64,000 nucleotides of DNA from Reutealis trisperma (GCA_947687605.1 CANTUT010000010.1:248001-312000), one strand, 5' to 3'. Positions 24,614 through 37,126 are shown, counted from the stretch's first letter. Program-made: numbers and translations. The notes: generated by a model from the sequence alone, not told the origin.

Positions 24614-27600
24614 ATTCACTCTGTGTATCTCTAAAAATTTAGATAAGATTTATGATTTGAGAAGAGATCTTTGAGGTTTCTCTCTCTGTCTGTGTGCTGT
24701 GGGTTTTGGGGGAGAAGCTTGGGCGATGATTCTCAAGGGCCTACGAAGAAATAATAGGGTACGGCTAGCAGTTAGCAGTAGTTTAATTTAACTGTTTTAA
24801 TTAAATTTTTTTTTTTAGTAATATTGTGGCAATTAAATCTTGTTCTTTTGATTTTGATAACAACTAATATGGATGGATTTCTTTTAAATTTAATCATTGT
24901 ATTTTTTTTTTTAATAATATTGTTATATTTGCTTTTTTATGGCTCAATTTAATGTTAAAATTTAATTGACATAATAAAAAATTAAAATTTTAAATTTTAA
25001 ATCCTATTTATTTATGATAAGACTGAAATATTGTTATATTTGCTTTTATATATGAGTCAATTTATATGATATAAATATTGACAAAATTAAAAAATTTAAA
25101 ATAAAATTATTGTAACTTTATTTAAAAAAAAAAGGATATTTTTAATTGTTAGGTTTAGAAGAATTGTATTTTCTTAAATTCATAATATTACCAAAAACAA
25201 AAAATTATTTATATGTTAAAAAAAATTAAAAATATAGTAACATTAAGAAATGTCTCAAAGATTAAATGAATTGGTGTAAAAAATTCATGATAAAGGAAGA
25301 TATAAATATATATATATATATATATAGGCTATCATTATATATGATTAATAAAAGGTATGATAACAATGTCATTGATAGTGGTTGATAATACGTATAGCAG
25401 CATAACAATGGCATGATAGAAAAGTGATGATGATAGCAATAACAAAGGTAATTATGATCATAAAAATAAAATAATTATGGTGCTAGTATGTGGTTACAAT
25501 AATGTGGTGATTCAAGCAAATACTAATACGTTGATGGAGTATAATGGAAACATTTTTTAGGTATTTTTATGAATAAATATGCTATTATCGCGATTTTGAA
25601 AATAAAATAACTATACTGAAGAGGATAAGTAAATTTATTTGAGAATTTTTATTAAATTTTTTTAATTGTATATTTATGATGAATAATATGATTATTTATT
25701 AATTAAATAATATAATTATCTAATTATATTAAATTTAAATAAGGAGTGATAAATTCAATTAAAATATAAAATATAAAATAATTGTTATTTAATATATAAT
25801 TAATTATATTGTAATTTTATAATTATATAATTATTATAGTTAAATGATTAAATTATATTAATTTTAATTTAATTTAAATAAATAACAAATTCAATGGGAA
25901 TAAGAAAATAGAGAATATAAAATAATTATTATTTAATATATAATTAATTATATTTAATTTAGATAAAAAAAAAAAAGAATTCATAGATAACTCACTTTCA
26001 TTCATAAAACCCACCAATATCATGAGAGCAAAGTATATTGTTTTTAAGTAAAATTTGAAAGATTTTTATCCATTAAACATAAGATAGGAGTGGATATTTG
26101 TCGTTTGCATTTAAAAAAAAAATTATGTTTTTAAATTTAATTTGGGTCTATGAAGTTTCAATGTGAAAATATAAGTGACATTAACTATTAAGTACATCTA
26201 ACTCAAATCAATGCTCTTAATCTTCAAATTTATTCTTACTCTATTTTTAATAACACTTGTACTCCTTATAAAATTTTGTGGTATTTATTATAAAAGTTAG
26301 TACTCTTATAAAAAAGCCCTTTTGTAATAGTTTTATTGTAAGTCTCAAGAGATATTAAAACTTTAAAAATCATTATATTTAATTGTGTATTTGAAGTAAT
26401 CCTAAAAATCAAGCGTAAAATGTGAAATTTTAAATCAACTGCAAGTATTAGGAGAAATGGATATAGGAAAAGAGATTGCTTTGAATCACTATAAAAAGGG
26501 CTAAAAATTTTTAACTCTTTCTTCAATTTATTTGTTTTGCATTGATTTTAATAGTTTATTATACATTTAGTGTGTATTTATATTACTAAACTGTACTCAC
26601 TTAGTCATCCCTCTTTAGCAGCATTGCTATATTGGGCTCAACATTTATTTTATATTTTTTTAGTAAAAACATAATTATAAATTTTATTCTATTTTAGTTT
26701 ATAAAAGTTTTCACTATCTTTTATGAGTGTGCATTTTACACACTCTAGAATAAAGTTAAAATTAAATTAGAGTTAATTGATCATGAAATAATTTTTTTTT
26801 TCCTTAATTAATTTTAAATCCAATTCTGGGTGAAAATTAAGGTTTAATGTTTTGGGCCTTTTCCCAGGTACATCGAACTTTCATTATATATATATTTTTA
26901 GGTAATATGATTTGACATTATAAATTATGAATTTGAAATATATTTATAATACAATGGAGATATATTAATAATAGTATAGTTATTTTTTATAAAAAATATA
27001 AATTGAAAGTTTTTAATCTCATATATATATATATATATATATTTTGATTTATTTTTTCGTATATATGTTTGTTTTTAATTAATTTTTGTTGAGTATAAGG
27101 ATGGAAGATTTAAATTCATATTTATTATCTAATTATGAGATATATCTATTGCTAATATGTGTTTTTAATTTTGAAAATTCGTCTAAAATAGAAAAATTTT
27201 GAGAATATAAATATAATTGGCAGGTGAATACACCCTTTGGAAGGTGGTGGTGGAGGCATTTCACAAACATTAAATAATGGACATATCAGTATCATACTTC
27301 TCACATCAGTCACATTTCTCCATCTCGATCAGTTATTGTTAATTATTAGTAGTAGTAGTTAAGAATTTAACACAGGATCTTATTGAGTGCTAAAGGTGAT
27401 AATTATATACTAAATATCCAATTAAAAATCTACCAATTGAATGCGTAATTCTTTTTCAATTCGCTACAGGTTTTCTCTCTGTCATACCGCGCAATATCAC
27501 CGATCCACCGTAGCAAGAAATAAGCAACGAGATTCTTCGCTCATATGCTCAGAAAAGCTACAATTTTTAGAAGAAAATGCAGCTGAGATTTCCATAAGAA

Positions 27601-28301
27601 AATGCTATCAGTTCTATGAGAAATTATGTTGGTATTAAAATTAGATTTTTTTTTTTTTTTTCAAATAAGTTGAAGGTACGTCTTATATTCAGTGCACATA
27701 TATATATATATATATAATAGTAAAAAATGTACTGTTGGGATTGCTAGTCACTTTTACAACAAGAAGGAAATTGAATTCAGAAACTCATATGGGAAATATT
27801 GAACAGAAATTTTTATTATTTCAATGAGGGAAAGCAACCATGTACTGTTTAATTTTTTTCTCATGTTTATTGATTTCTTATTGTTGTTTGTTGATTCCTT
27901 CTTCTTCGTTTAATTCTTGGTGCGACTGGATTTGAATTTGGTTTAGAGATTGAGAAATATGGTGTAGGGATGAGAGAGAGAAAGGAGATAGAGAGAGAAG
28001 GGCGAAAAGATGAGAAGAAGGTTATTTTTATCTTTTTATGTTTAGTGGCTGATGTGGAGGTTTTAGCTCTATTCATGTGAGCTCCATTTTTGTTCAATCA
28101 GCGCTCCAATAACCAGTAATCAGGAAACCGATAAAAACACCGAAATGAAGTATTTTTTAAGTTCAATATCTAATCAGACAAAAAAAATATTATAAACACC
28201 AAAATAGAATATTTTAAAATGTACAAAACACTAACGGTGCAATCTTCCCTATATGACATAATGTTTGACACAAATTCAAAAAAAAAAAAAAAACCATTAA
28301 T

Positions 28302-28302
<1 letters not shown>

Positions 28303-28336
<34 letters not shown>
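28303..28336. repeat. AT microsatellite
   Basis: About 17 AT units. Confidence 0.9.
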
Positions 28337-28338
<2 letters not shown>

Positions 28339-28403
28339 AATTTTATAAAACCTGCCTCAAATCCAACCAATTGGCATACTTGTTTTTAATAGTTTTCTTT
28401 TTA

Positions 28404-28629
28404 AAATTTTTAGATATACTAAATCTATCACGTTATTAATAAATTAAACAAATAAAAACATCACACTTTAATCAATGATACTAAATCACTTGTAAATTAT
28501 AGCATTATTAATTAATATATTTATTTCTATTGGATTAGTTTCCAGTGATTTGATATTATTATTGACGTGTCATATTTTTATTAATTTAACTTATGAATGA
28601 TGTGGTAAATTCAATCTACCTAAAAATTT
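28404..28629. mobile_element. MITE with long imperfect terminal inverted repeats
   Basis: The left end starts AAATTTTTAGATATACTAAA; the right end on the other strand starts AAATTTTTAGGTAGATTGAA. The match continues for about 60 bases on each side (CTATCACGTTATT against TTACCACATCATT, then AATTAAA/GTTAAA). The element is 226 bases and encodes nothing. The flanking nine bases (TTCTTTTTA and CTCTTATTT) are only partly alike. Long inverted repeats would suit a Mutator-like MITE, but this is inferred. Confidence 0.6.
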
Positions 28630-29002
28630 CTCTTATTTTTCATCCTTTTTTTTTTTGAGAAATTTCATCTATTTTAACTAGTTACTTATAAATACATCAT
28701 TATTTTGCCCAAAAAAAAAAAATCATATCATTGTTTTAATCTTCCAAGTACATTGAATTTTATAATTGAAATTGAATTTCTTCTCCGAGTTATTGGCATT
28801 CCAAGTTCATTTTTTTATTAAAATTTTGCTTAATAAGTGGTTCGAAATTTTATTAAAATGAAAATTTTCATTTTTGTTAGTGGTTGGAAAACACACCCGT
28901 CACCACACTACAACTCCTTCGAAATTGTGTCATAAATAAAATTCCTAATAACAAATGAGAAACTCTAATCATTTGAGACGTGTTAATTAATTCACAGATT
29001 AA

Positions 29003-29010
29003 CACGTGGC
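29003..29010 (+). promoter_or_regulatory. ABRE (CACGTGGC), distal
   Basis: CACGTGGC about 155 bases upstream of the TATA box of the LEA gene. This is the G-box/ABRE core bound by ABA-responsive bZIP factors. Confidence 0.65.
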
Positions 29011-29095
29011 TATCTAACATAGGACTGGTCATCATTTGAATATATTAAAAAAAAAAAAAAGGACACAGGATTAAAGGTCGTTACCAATTGCATGG

Positions 29096-29103
29096 CACGT
29101 GGC
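29096..29103 (+). promoter_or_regulatory. ABRE (CACGTGGC), middle
   Basis: Second identical CACGTGGC, within GGCACGTGGCA, about 63 bases before the TATA box. Multiple ABREs are usually needed for ABA induction. Confidence 0.7.
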
Positions 29104-29125
29104 ATACAAGTGTCAAAACGACAGG

Positions 29126-29133
29126 CACGTGGC
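29126..29133 (+). promoter_or_regulatory. ABRE (CACGTGGC), proximal
   Basis: Third identical CACGTGGC, also within GGCACGTGGCA, exactly 30 bases after the middle copy and about 33 bases before the TATA box. Confidence 0.7.
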
Positions 29134-29158
29134 AGTTATACGGCAACTTGTATGTGCT

Positions 29159-29166
29159 TATAAATA
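29159..29166 (+). promoter_or_regulatory. TATA box of the LEA gene
   Basis: TATAAATA located 136 bases before the start codon, placing transcription start near 29190. It follows the three ABREs closely. Confidence 0.7.
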
Positions 29167-29294
29167 CTCGTTCAGGATACTCTCTTAAACCTCGCTTGAA
29201 GAAACTTAATTACTTCACAGTTACTTGTGCTTTCTACAATATTATAAGAAGTCTTTGTAATAGCAAATTAATCACACTCAAAGCAGTGCAGCGG

Positions 29295-30317
29295 ATGGCA
29301 ACCCATGAGCAGGATTACAAAGCTGGTGAGGCTGCAGGCCGAGCTGAGGTATAGAAAAATTGCATGCTTAATTTTTGTTTTTAAATTTTGTTAATTAGTA
29401 ATATGACTTGAATATTTATCATCTATTACATTACTTTTTAATAAAAATTAGTTGGTGTGGGTTTTGGGGATTTTATTTTTATTTTTTTATTTAACTTATA
29501 TTTCTTTTATAAATTATTATTATTTTATAAAATTTAAATATTATTTTAAATAATTTTAAATATTAATTTAACTAAAATATATGGTCAAATTTGTTATATA
29601 TGGGTTAGTTAAAAGCCTTAAAAAATGATATTAAATATGTTGATTTTCATATAATCAGTGACAGCAAATTCTTAAACCATAATAATATATATAATTAAAT
29701 TAATTTTTATATTAAAGAAACTTTTCACCTAAAATAAGAGTTCAAATTTTTTATATATTTAAAGAAATTTTTCACTTAAAATAAGCAGTCTAATTTATAA
29801 TTTGGAGATTTAATGGGTCAAGGTCAGATAGTTCTCATGTATAAATTTTTATAATTTTATACTTAAAAATTTTTATATTTTAGAAGTTAGAAGTAATATG
29901 ATACGTCTCAGTTAAATCATTTGATGTATTTAATTAGTTTTTAAAAAAGTTTCTAAACTTTTTTTTTTTTAATAATGTTGAAAAAACTCCTTTTATGTTT
30001 AGGAGGATGTTATTAATTAAAATTTAAAACAATCTGAACTCCTGTAATAGAAAATATATATTTAATTTTTTTTAATATTGTGAGATAAATAAATACTAAT
30101 AATCTAGTAAACTGACAATCATAATTCCGTTTTTATTTTGAAAATGGGAAACATTATTAAACACTAAAATATTTTGTATCATAATCATTTTCCAATTGTT
30201 TTATTTATTTGTTAATTTTTCTTTTAAATCTTATTATTAATTGACATAATAGTTAATATAATTATTGTATATCCATAGATAACTTTTGTGGTACTTGGCA
30301 CATTTATAAAAATAATT

Positions 30318-30365
<48 letters not shown>

Positions 30366-30720
30366 GTGACTTTTTTTTTTTTCAAAAAAAAAAAATTATC
30401 AGCAGAAGACTGGAAGAGCTACTGATACCATGAAAGACAAGGCTAGAGAAGCCAAAGAGAGAACAGAACAGAAGGGCCATGAGACCGGACAGAAAGCAGC
30501 AGAAACGACAGAGGCAGCCAAGGAAAAAACTTATGAAGGAAAAGAGAGAACGAAGGGAGTTCTCCAACAAACCGGGGAGAAAGTGAAGCATGCAGCTCAA
30601 AGAACAGCTGATACCGTGAAAAGTACATTCGGAATGGCCCACCATGATGAAGATGAAGATGAAGACAAGGAACATCATGGTCAAGGGCACACCACAACAT
30701 ACAGGGAAACAAAGTATTAG
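29295..30720 (+). CDS. LEA-type stress protein (LEA_4/group 3-like)
   Basis: Two exons, 29295-29348 and 30403-30720, encode 123 aa. The protein begins MATHEQDYKAGEAAGRAE and is highly hydrophilic, rich in Lys, Glu, Ala, Thr and Gln, with repeated amphipathic units such as KDKAREAKERTEQKG, AAETTEAAKEKTYEGKERTK and GEKVKHAAQRTADTVKSTFG. A His/Asp/Glu-rich stretch (HHDEDEDEDKEHH) lies near the C-terminus. No membrane segment or signal peptide is seen. Proteins of this kind protect membranes and enzymes during drying and are ABA- or cold-induced; the three ABREs upstream agree. The start chosen is the first ATG after the TATA box; an ATG at 29088 lies upstream of it. The acceptor is a CAGCAG tandem, so a one-residue (Gln) shorter form starting at 30406 is possible. 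Confidence 0.88.
29655..29895. mobile_element. MITE-like insertion in the LEA gene intron, copy B
   Basis: The region contains TTTATAATTTTATACTTAAA plus AATTTTTATATTTTAGAAG and the repeated phrase AAAGAAA(C/T)TTTTCAC, matching the copy at 11590-11829 (TTTATAATTTTACACTTAAA). Edges are approximate and the ends are decayed. Confidence 0.4.
30323..30361. repeat. AT microsatellite in the LEA gene intron
   Basis: About 19 AT units, 40 bases upstream of the intron's 3' end. Confidence 0.9.
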
Positions 30721-31839
30721 CAAATTATGTTATATATAGCTAGCTTGAACCTATGGAAGTCTTCTTAATGAATTACTCTTGTAGTTATTATCTGGTTTCT
30801 AAGAATGTTTTGTTGATGTCTAGTGAATCACCATGGCCACAGTGGCGGTAGTGTTGGGCTTTCTGCTTTTATAAATAGGAAAAATCTCCAAATAAAATGG
30901 ATCGATAGTGTCTGAGGTAGCTTATTATGAAAGTGAGCTGCCATTGTAATTTTAGGTACCTTTTGGTTATGAAATGTGTTTATTTATCATGTTTCCTTTT
31001 ACTTTGGATTTGTGCTTTTATCTCTCTTTCTCTTTTAGCAATGGGGATTTTTTTTTTTTTTTTTTTTTTTGAAGTATAAATTTAGATTAGTATAAATTTG
31101 AGTATTCTGATACAATAGGTAGAAGGGTTTAAATTTGAGTTCTCTTGAATAGTACCCTTTTTTCTAAAGATCTCTGCAGCTTTCTCGTATCCAAATTCCA
31201 AAAGGTTCACCCTTACATTGGTTTGGCCGTTGCGAAGGTTCTTTCAAATCCTGGGATTTCTGTATTCTTTGCATTTGAATGCTTTCAGGGCTATTCAGAA
31301 ACAGGTACAGAGATACATATTTAGCAAGGGAAGTGCAATTAATTTCCTTTAAAATGAAAAATAAAAGAATTAATAAAAAGTGAACAGCTACACACAAAAA
31401 TTACTAGGTTTTTCAAATTCTTTGCTCTGCAAATTACTCAAAAATTATGTACATGACGCCAAAAAAAAAAAAAAACTGTTCTAATGGCTTCTGTGTGAAG
31501 TTGTAATGGTCAAAATCTAAGAGTATATGATCTACTAAGGAAAAATCAAAATGGACAAAATTGGTGAGCCCATTAAATCTAGCCTCTAGCTGCATATTTC
31601 AAGCAGTAGGACCAACGCACGTCCTGGAAATCCACCACAATCCTCTTTCTGCTCCAAGGAAAATGATTTTGTAACGCTGCCATAAAAATCTGCGAAATTT
31701 GTCCCTCGTACAGGAAGGAAAGAAGGTTCATTTGCATTTTTACTGAAAATCATGTTCCTCATTTGCAGGATTTCATCAAATTTCAAGTGCATTATTCCCA
31801 CTGTTCCCAGGAACATAATCAAAATAGCCTTAGATAACA
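30721..31839. other. Convergent 3' ends of LEA and UTP5 genes
   Basis: The LEA gene and UTP5 are tail-to-tail, with 1.1 kb between stop codons. It should hold both 3' UTRs. A poly-T tract lies at 31047-31071. I see no further gene; a minus-strand open stretch at 31164-31290 is noted among rejected items. Confidence 0.5.
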
Positions 31840-34800
31840 TCATTCACTCATGTCATCCTCTCCTTCAAGATCACTATGTCCACCAAAGGTTTCTTCTTCT
31901 TCTTCTTCTTCACCATCTTGATCCGTTTCCATGGCCTCATCAGATTCTTCTTCATCACTTTCATCATTATCCTCATAAATTACTGGAGTAACTGTGTCAT
32001 TTTCTTCTGATGTATCATCAACGACCTGTTTGCAAAAAATTATAAAAAAAAAAAAAATCAATTATTAATAAAAATCACATTGCAGAACTCCATTAATTGC
32101 AGAATACAAGTAACAAACATACCTCAGCATAGAGTAAGTCTAAACAACTTGATAGCTGAAGAGCCGCGTGGAAAGTTGAGACCCTGGACTCAATGATCTG
32201 TAAAACAATGATAAATACTACATTGTAACAAAAACACAGTGTAGAAGCATAAAAACGAACCATGCGGTAATGAACTAATGATCTAATGACAGTCACAAGG
32301 ATGTATAATACTGCATTGGATATAATTCTGTATCCATCATATTATTAACAAATATGCCAAATAAATGAAACATTTTGATGCTATTGGAAAAGAGTGCAAT
32401 TCTGTATCCATCATATTATTAACAAATATGCCAAGTAAATGTAACATTTTAATGCTATTGGAAAAGAGTAGCTCAGTTATTTCAAAATAATCAGATTGTC
32501 TTTCTGTGTTTCAGACAACAATTAATTTGATTTCTAGAGAGGGCCCTCACAGATACTGACATTAAAATTAATTTGATTTCTGGATAATGGCGCCAGAATC
32601 TTCCCAGGCGAGGTTCACATTTCTCACCTGATATAAAGAGTTCAGGGAAAGTAAAGAAGCTTCCTGGGACATAATTCCACTTGCATGTTGAAGCAGTAAA
32701 CTTCTTAGCCATGGAAGAGCACATGCCAAGATAGCACCCCTGAGATCGACAGGCAACAGGTAAGATCCGAGATGTACCCAACATAAAAATTTAGTGTGAT
32801 TTCTTTGCTTCCCATCTTTTAATAATTTTTTGAACCTTTTTTTTTTTTTTTTTCTAAGAACACATAATTTAATTGAAATTCACCAAAGAAAGAAACTTGA
32901 ACATACTTCAGCCAGGTCCAACAGATATCAGTGACATTGTAAAAACAATTGATCAATCACCTTGAATCAATTATGGTTAGAAGAGAGTGCAAGAACTTGA
33001 TGACATCAGATGAATTAAGATGCGAGATTGAATTTGCAATAACCTGTAAAACAACAGTATTTCAGTTAATTAACAAGAAAAGTAACTCAAACGTCTTGAA
33101 TATAAACACAGAAAGAAAGGCACTGCACTCAAGTACATAGGTAACATTAAGTGTGCAAAGTTGAGTTGCTTGAGCTCGAATCACAAAATATTTAAATTCA
33201 ACTCAGTTCAAAATTGAATATATTAAATAAAAAGTTGAACCAAGTTTTGTCACATAACAGGAATAGATAAAAGTTTGATCGAGAGTCTGGGTAGCTCATA
33301 GAATTGATTAGATTATAGCCCTGGGTGACATATACAACAATTAGCTAACACTAGCACAAAAACCTCTTCTATGGAAAACCTCGTCCACAACACACACAAA
33401 AAGTAGAAGAAGAGGAAAAGGAAGAAGAAGAAGAAGAAGAAAACAACCTTCTCGTCTTGGGTATACAAACAATCTAGTAGGAGAGCACGGTCTTCAACGC
33501 GCAATGCTTGCTTAAGAAGAACATTCATTGAGTCCGCACTTGGTGGCTTTGTGAGAGGAGCTGATTCCTGATTCTCATGGGTCTTGGTTTTATCATCATC
33601 TTGTAAATTTAAGCTGGCAAGTTTCTCGCCCATGGTTGGCTCATTCATATCATCTTGAACAAGCACTCCATCCATGGCCTCACCATTATCTGCACCAAAC
33701 ATCATAAAAAATGCACAAAATTGCTTAAGCATTGATCGCAACATTTACTTCACTTTCTAAGTTGCTATAAAACCTAAGAGGCAGAAATAAAACAGCCACC
33801 ATAGCAGGTAAATTTTCTTTTCCAAATTTGCGTTTGCTTTTCATTTAATGTTTTATGACACTACTAAATCAAATCTAACTACTCTCAAGTCAAAGACTTC
33901 CTGGAAGAGAGCCAAAATCACAAACAATAAGTTTTGGTTAAATGAAGATGCAAGAGCCAATCAATAGTTGCATTATTCTTCTCTCATCTCTACAAGCTAC
34001 TTTTTCTTCCTACCTCCAAAAGAATTTGTTAGAAAATAAGAGGATAATTCAAGGTGAGTACTCTATCCCTTACAAAGTAAACAAGATGAAAGAGAAAAAA
34101 AATTAATGAAGTAATGTTCCAGCCATCATAGGGATGTCCTGAACAGAAGAAATTCTTACATGTTCCTATAGAGTTAATGAAAAAGGCAATTAAGAACCAA
34201 TAACACAAATGGAGAAGGCAAATTATGCTATTAAATCCTAAACTTGTAGGCTTCCTGTCGTTTACGCTGAAGGCATTCAACAATGAACACTTGCAAGTCG
34301 CAGAAGTAGTAGGAGGAACATGACTTACTCATTTATTAATTCATTATGGAACATGAAACAGGAAATTTTATCAGTTGAGAACTACAACATATGCTATTTT
34401 TCTCAATAGGAATCTTACCAAAAAAATAAAATATTTAATGATGAAACCTGCAGTTATATTTAAGTGACTGTTTAACAACATATACCAGTATCAACATCCC
34501 CTATAGCTGATGAATCCATATCCGATGCAAATCGTTTCTTCTTTGTTTTTCTATTTTGGCTTGAGGCAAGTGTAACTTCTGATTCCAAATCATCGAGCCC
34601 TGTGAAAAAGTTTTCTATGATTATAATGCAGAACTAGAAAAAGAGAACTCAACTATTTACCCAAGATTATTATTAGAGATAGAATTACCTTTAGTTTTCA
34701 TTATTAATATTTAATAATAAGAAAAAGGAAGATTGATCATCTTAAATGCCAAGGCCTTGCAAACATATATAACATTTAGTGGTCTTCAGTGTAATAAATT

Positions 34801-37054
34801 TCAAATAATAAACCATGCAAGGAACTATGCAGTGTCTTTCCAGTCTCACAGACAAACATGTCCCAAAGTCTTGCAGGACGGACAGATCTACAATAGGACT
34901 TTATATATCTTCTACAAGGAATAACAGTATCAAACTTTAGGAAGAACAAAACTTGACTCCAATATTTTTCCCCAGGTGTTTGGAAGTTGAGATGCACTAA
35001 GACACAAAAATTTTTTATTGTAGATTCCTTCAATGACATCAAGGAAGTACCTTTATCAACGATAAAACACGTAAGTTCCTAAGATAATCAAGGCAACAAA
35101 AACATAAGATGCTATGATAAATTGCAAGGTGAAAAAAGAATTGGTACTAGGAAAAAGGAAAACAAAATAAAATAAATGATAAAAGCAAAAAGAATGAGAT
35201 ATTATTAATTCAAAACCATAGAACATTAATAATATTGCAGTGAGATAAAGTCTATTTATTCATGTGCCAGCAAGCATTGAATTTTCCATACCTCTCCTAG
35301 GCGAAATACCATTTTCTCTAACAATTTCACTCTCATCAGCATTCACAACAATGTTCTTCCCAGAGTCACTGATATTCACTGTGCTAAACTGTGGAGAATT
35401 TAATGAACCATAAGCAATTACGGCTGCCAACTTTTTGTCATCCTCTAAATCTTGTAATCTGGCAGCCAATATTGAAGTGCGACTCTTCTTGGAATTTTCA
35501 CTTCTTTGCTGGTCCTTTTCAGTTTTGTTACTTTTTACTGTGATTTTTGTTGGATTAACCTCGTGTTGTGAGACAGTATTCAAATTCCAGATATATGCTA
35601 TACCAGATTCTGAAATTGCTAAGACAACTAAACCATCTTCTATTTCTTCACCTCTATTCTTGCATTCAAGTACTAATGGAGGATGTCGCATGGAAAGAGC
35701 AGGACCACTGCTCAGACATTTGGAACTCACATTGCTCCTCCACACATGAAGTCGTTTCTCACCAAAACTTGATGTAACTATGTTCTTTGCATTATTAGAT
35801 ATAGAAATATGCTGCACGGAACCCTGCAATCAAAGCGAATGAATCTTATCAATACTTTTAAGTATATATGGATATAACCATCCACCCATACAGAAAATTT
35901 TCACTGACCAAGTCATCAGGGAACTTTAGAAGTTCTTTGCCATTCTCCAGGCTTAGAACCCGTGTCTTACTGCTAGCAACAGCTACTATTTTCTCATCTG
36001 CACAGCAAAAAGTAAAAAAATAATATTAGATGAGAGAGACTGAGAGAGAAAGGGAGGAGAGAGAGAGAGACTGTGTGTCAAATTCAAAAAACCGGTTTAG
36101 TATTAAGACACTTTCCTTACCAGTAGAAAATGCCAGAGAAGAAATGGGATTTTTAGATGCTTTGAATTCCATTATCAGCTCTCCAGATACTGAGTTCATC
36201 TTAGATGCCATTCCATTAGCTCCAATGCTATGCAGACTATGGCCTTTGTTTACAAAACCAAGCCCGAGGACTCCACTGTACAGAGAGAAATTGGACTAGT
36301 TACTATGAGAAAGATATATTAATTCATACGCACTTATAAACAGGAAATGAAATTTCTTACAAACTTAAAAAATTATACCCTGGATGGCATCCAGTAGATT
36401 TCCACTTTGTATCACCACTGAAAGCATCGATAGCCAAGATGTCTCCATCACTTGTGCCAAGAGCAATTAACAAAGTACCATTTTCTTTCTTTCTCTAAAA
36501 ATAAAAAGAAACTACAGTAATAAAATACCAATTTAAGAGACAGAGAATCTACAACCAGAAAAAGTTTCTTTTGAGTTTTGGTACCTTCTTTCCAACAAAA
36601 CTGCAAGCCATACAAGAATAACTAGCAGGGCCAATATCTGACTGCTTCCATTCCGCCAATAAATTTCCATTGCTAGCATTCCAAATCTGCATAAATGAAA
36701 AAAATTTAATCTTTTAACCATTTTCACGGCAAAGAAGCTGTACAAAATCTTGTATTACTGCTCTTAAACCATAGATGATAACAATTGCCAATTTCAATAT
36801 CACAATTTTCCAAGAAATTATGGGATAATCCAAAAAGCAATACAAATGCTCTCCATGCCTATATAACCCAGAAACTATTTACTCATTGCCAGAGTGAGAA
36901 TCCACAACGAACAATTGTTGGTTATGCGTTTTATTAAATATATATGCAGCGAAAAAGAACTTACTTTGACGGTTCCATTTGAGGATAAAATAGCAAGGAA
37001 ATCACCATCAGGAGTGAAAGATGTGATTAAAGACTTCAATTTCTCTTTTGCCAT
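31840..37054 (-). CDS. UTP5: UTP5/WDR43-like SSU processome protein
   Basis: Twelve exons encode 631 aa: 37054-36965, 36686-36585, 36494-36379, 36275-36121, 35997-35909, 35823-35292, 34599-34486, 33689-33448, 33043-32961, 32739-32628, 32197-32123, 32025-31840. All joins are in phase. It begins MAKEKLKSLITSFTPDGDFL. The N-terminal half is a WD40 propeller (for example SNGTVKIWNASNGNLLAEW, and SGIAYIWNLN in exon 6). A basic patch KTKKKRF (exon 7) may be a nuclear signal. From about residue 440 (MNVLLKQALRVEDRALLLDC) to 570 lies a Utp12-type helical domain. The tail of about 60 residues is very acidic (YEDNDESDEEESDEAMETD). UTP5 belongs to the UTP-A (t-UTP) complex that binds nascent 5' ETS in the nucleolus during 18S rRNA processing. 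A telo-box upstream fits such a gene. The order WD40, Utp12, acid tail separates it from PWP2; UTP12 and WDR3 are longer. Confidence 0.88.
32325..32470. repeat. 73-bp tandem duplication in a UTP5 intron
   Basis: Two adjacent 73-base units (32325-32397, 32398-32470), each starting AATTCTGTATCCATCATATT and ending in GGAAAAGAGT plus a few bases. A handful of substitutions separate them (for example CCAAATAAATGAAAC against CCAAGTAAATGTAAC). They lie between exons 10 and 11. Confidence 0.92.
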
Positions 37055-37126
37055 TGAAGATTAAGAGAGAAGAGGGGAAGCTTGCGGTTTTGGAGAGAAA
37101 GCCCGGAAGAAAGAGAGAGGCAAGCT

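Larger units (their letters stand above)
24640..28960. other. AT-rich intergenic DNA, no gene seen
   Basis: 4.3 kb between the divergently placed BRCC36 and LEA genes. It is strongly AT-rich with AT runs (25306-25326, 27021-27042, 27700-27716). ORFs at 26266-26526 and 27441-27638 show no coding character that I recognise. A less AT-rich patch at about 27860-28100 has GA-rich runs but no gene. Confidence 0.5.

Noticed and set aside
26266..26526. 86-codon minus-strand ORF
   Set aside because: Lys/Ile/Phe-rich, typical of random AT-rich DNA; no splice or promoter context.
27441..27638. 65-codon plus-strand ORF
   Set aside because: Somewhat balanced composition, but no recognised motif, no promoter and no partner exons could be found.
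30382..30723. 113-codon minus-strand ORF, Cys/Phe/Leu-rich
   Set aside because: Antisense shadow of the LEA exon; its low-complexity composition mirrors the Lys/Glu codons.
31164..31290. Minus-strand open stretch (SPESIQMQRIQKSQDLKEPS)
   Set aside because: It looks slightly coding and has an acceptor-like TTTCTGAATAG before it, but it lies beyond the UTP5 stop codon and no upstream exon in phase was found; probably 3' UTR or chance.
31586..31843. 85-codon minus-strand ORF
   Set aside because: Overlaps the UTP5 stop codon in another frame and covers its likely 3' UTR.
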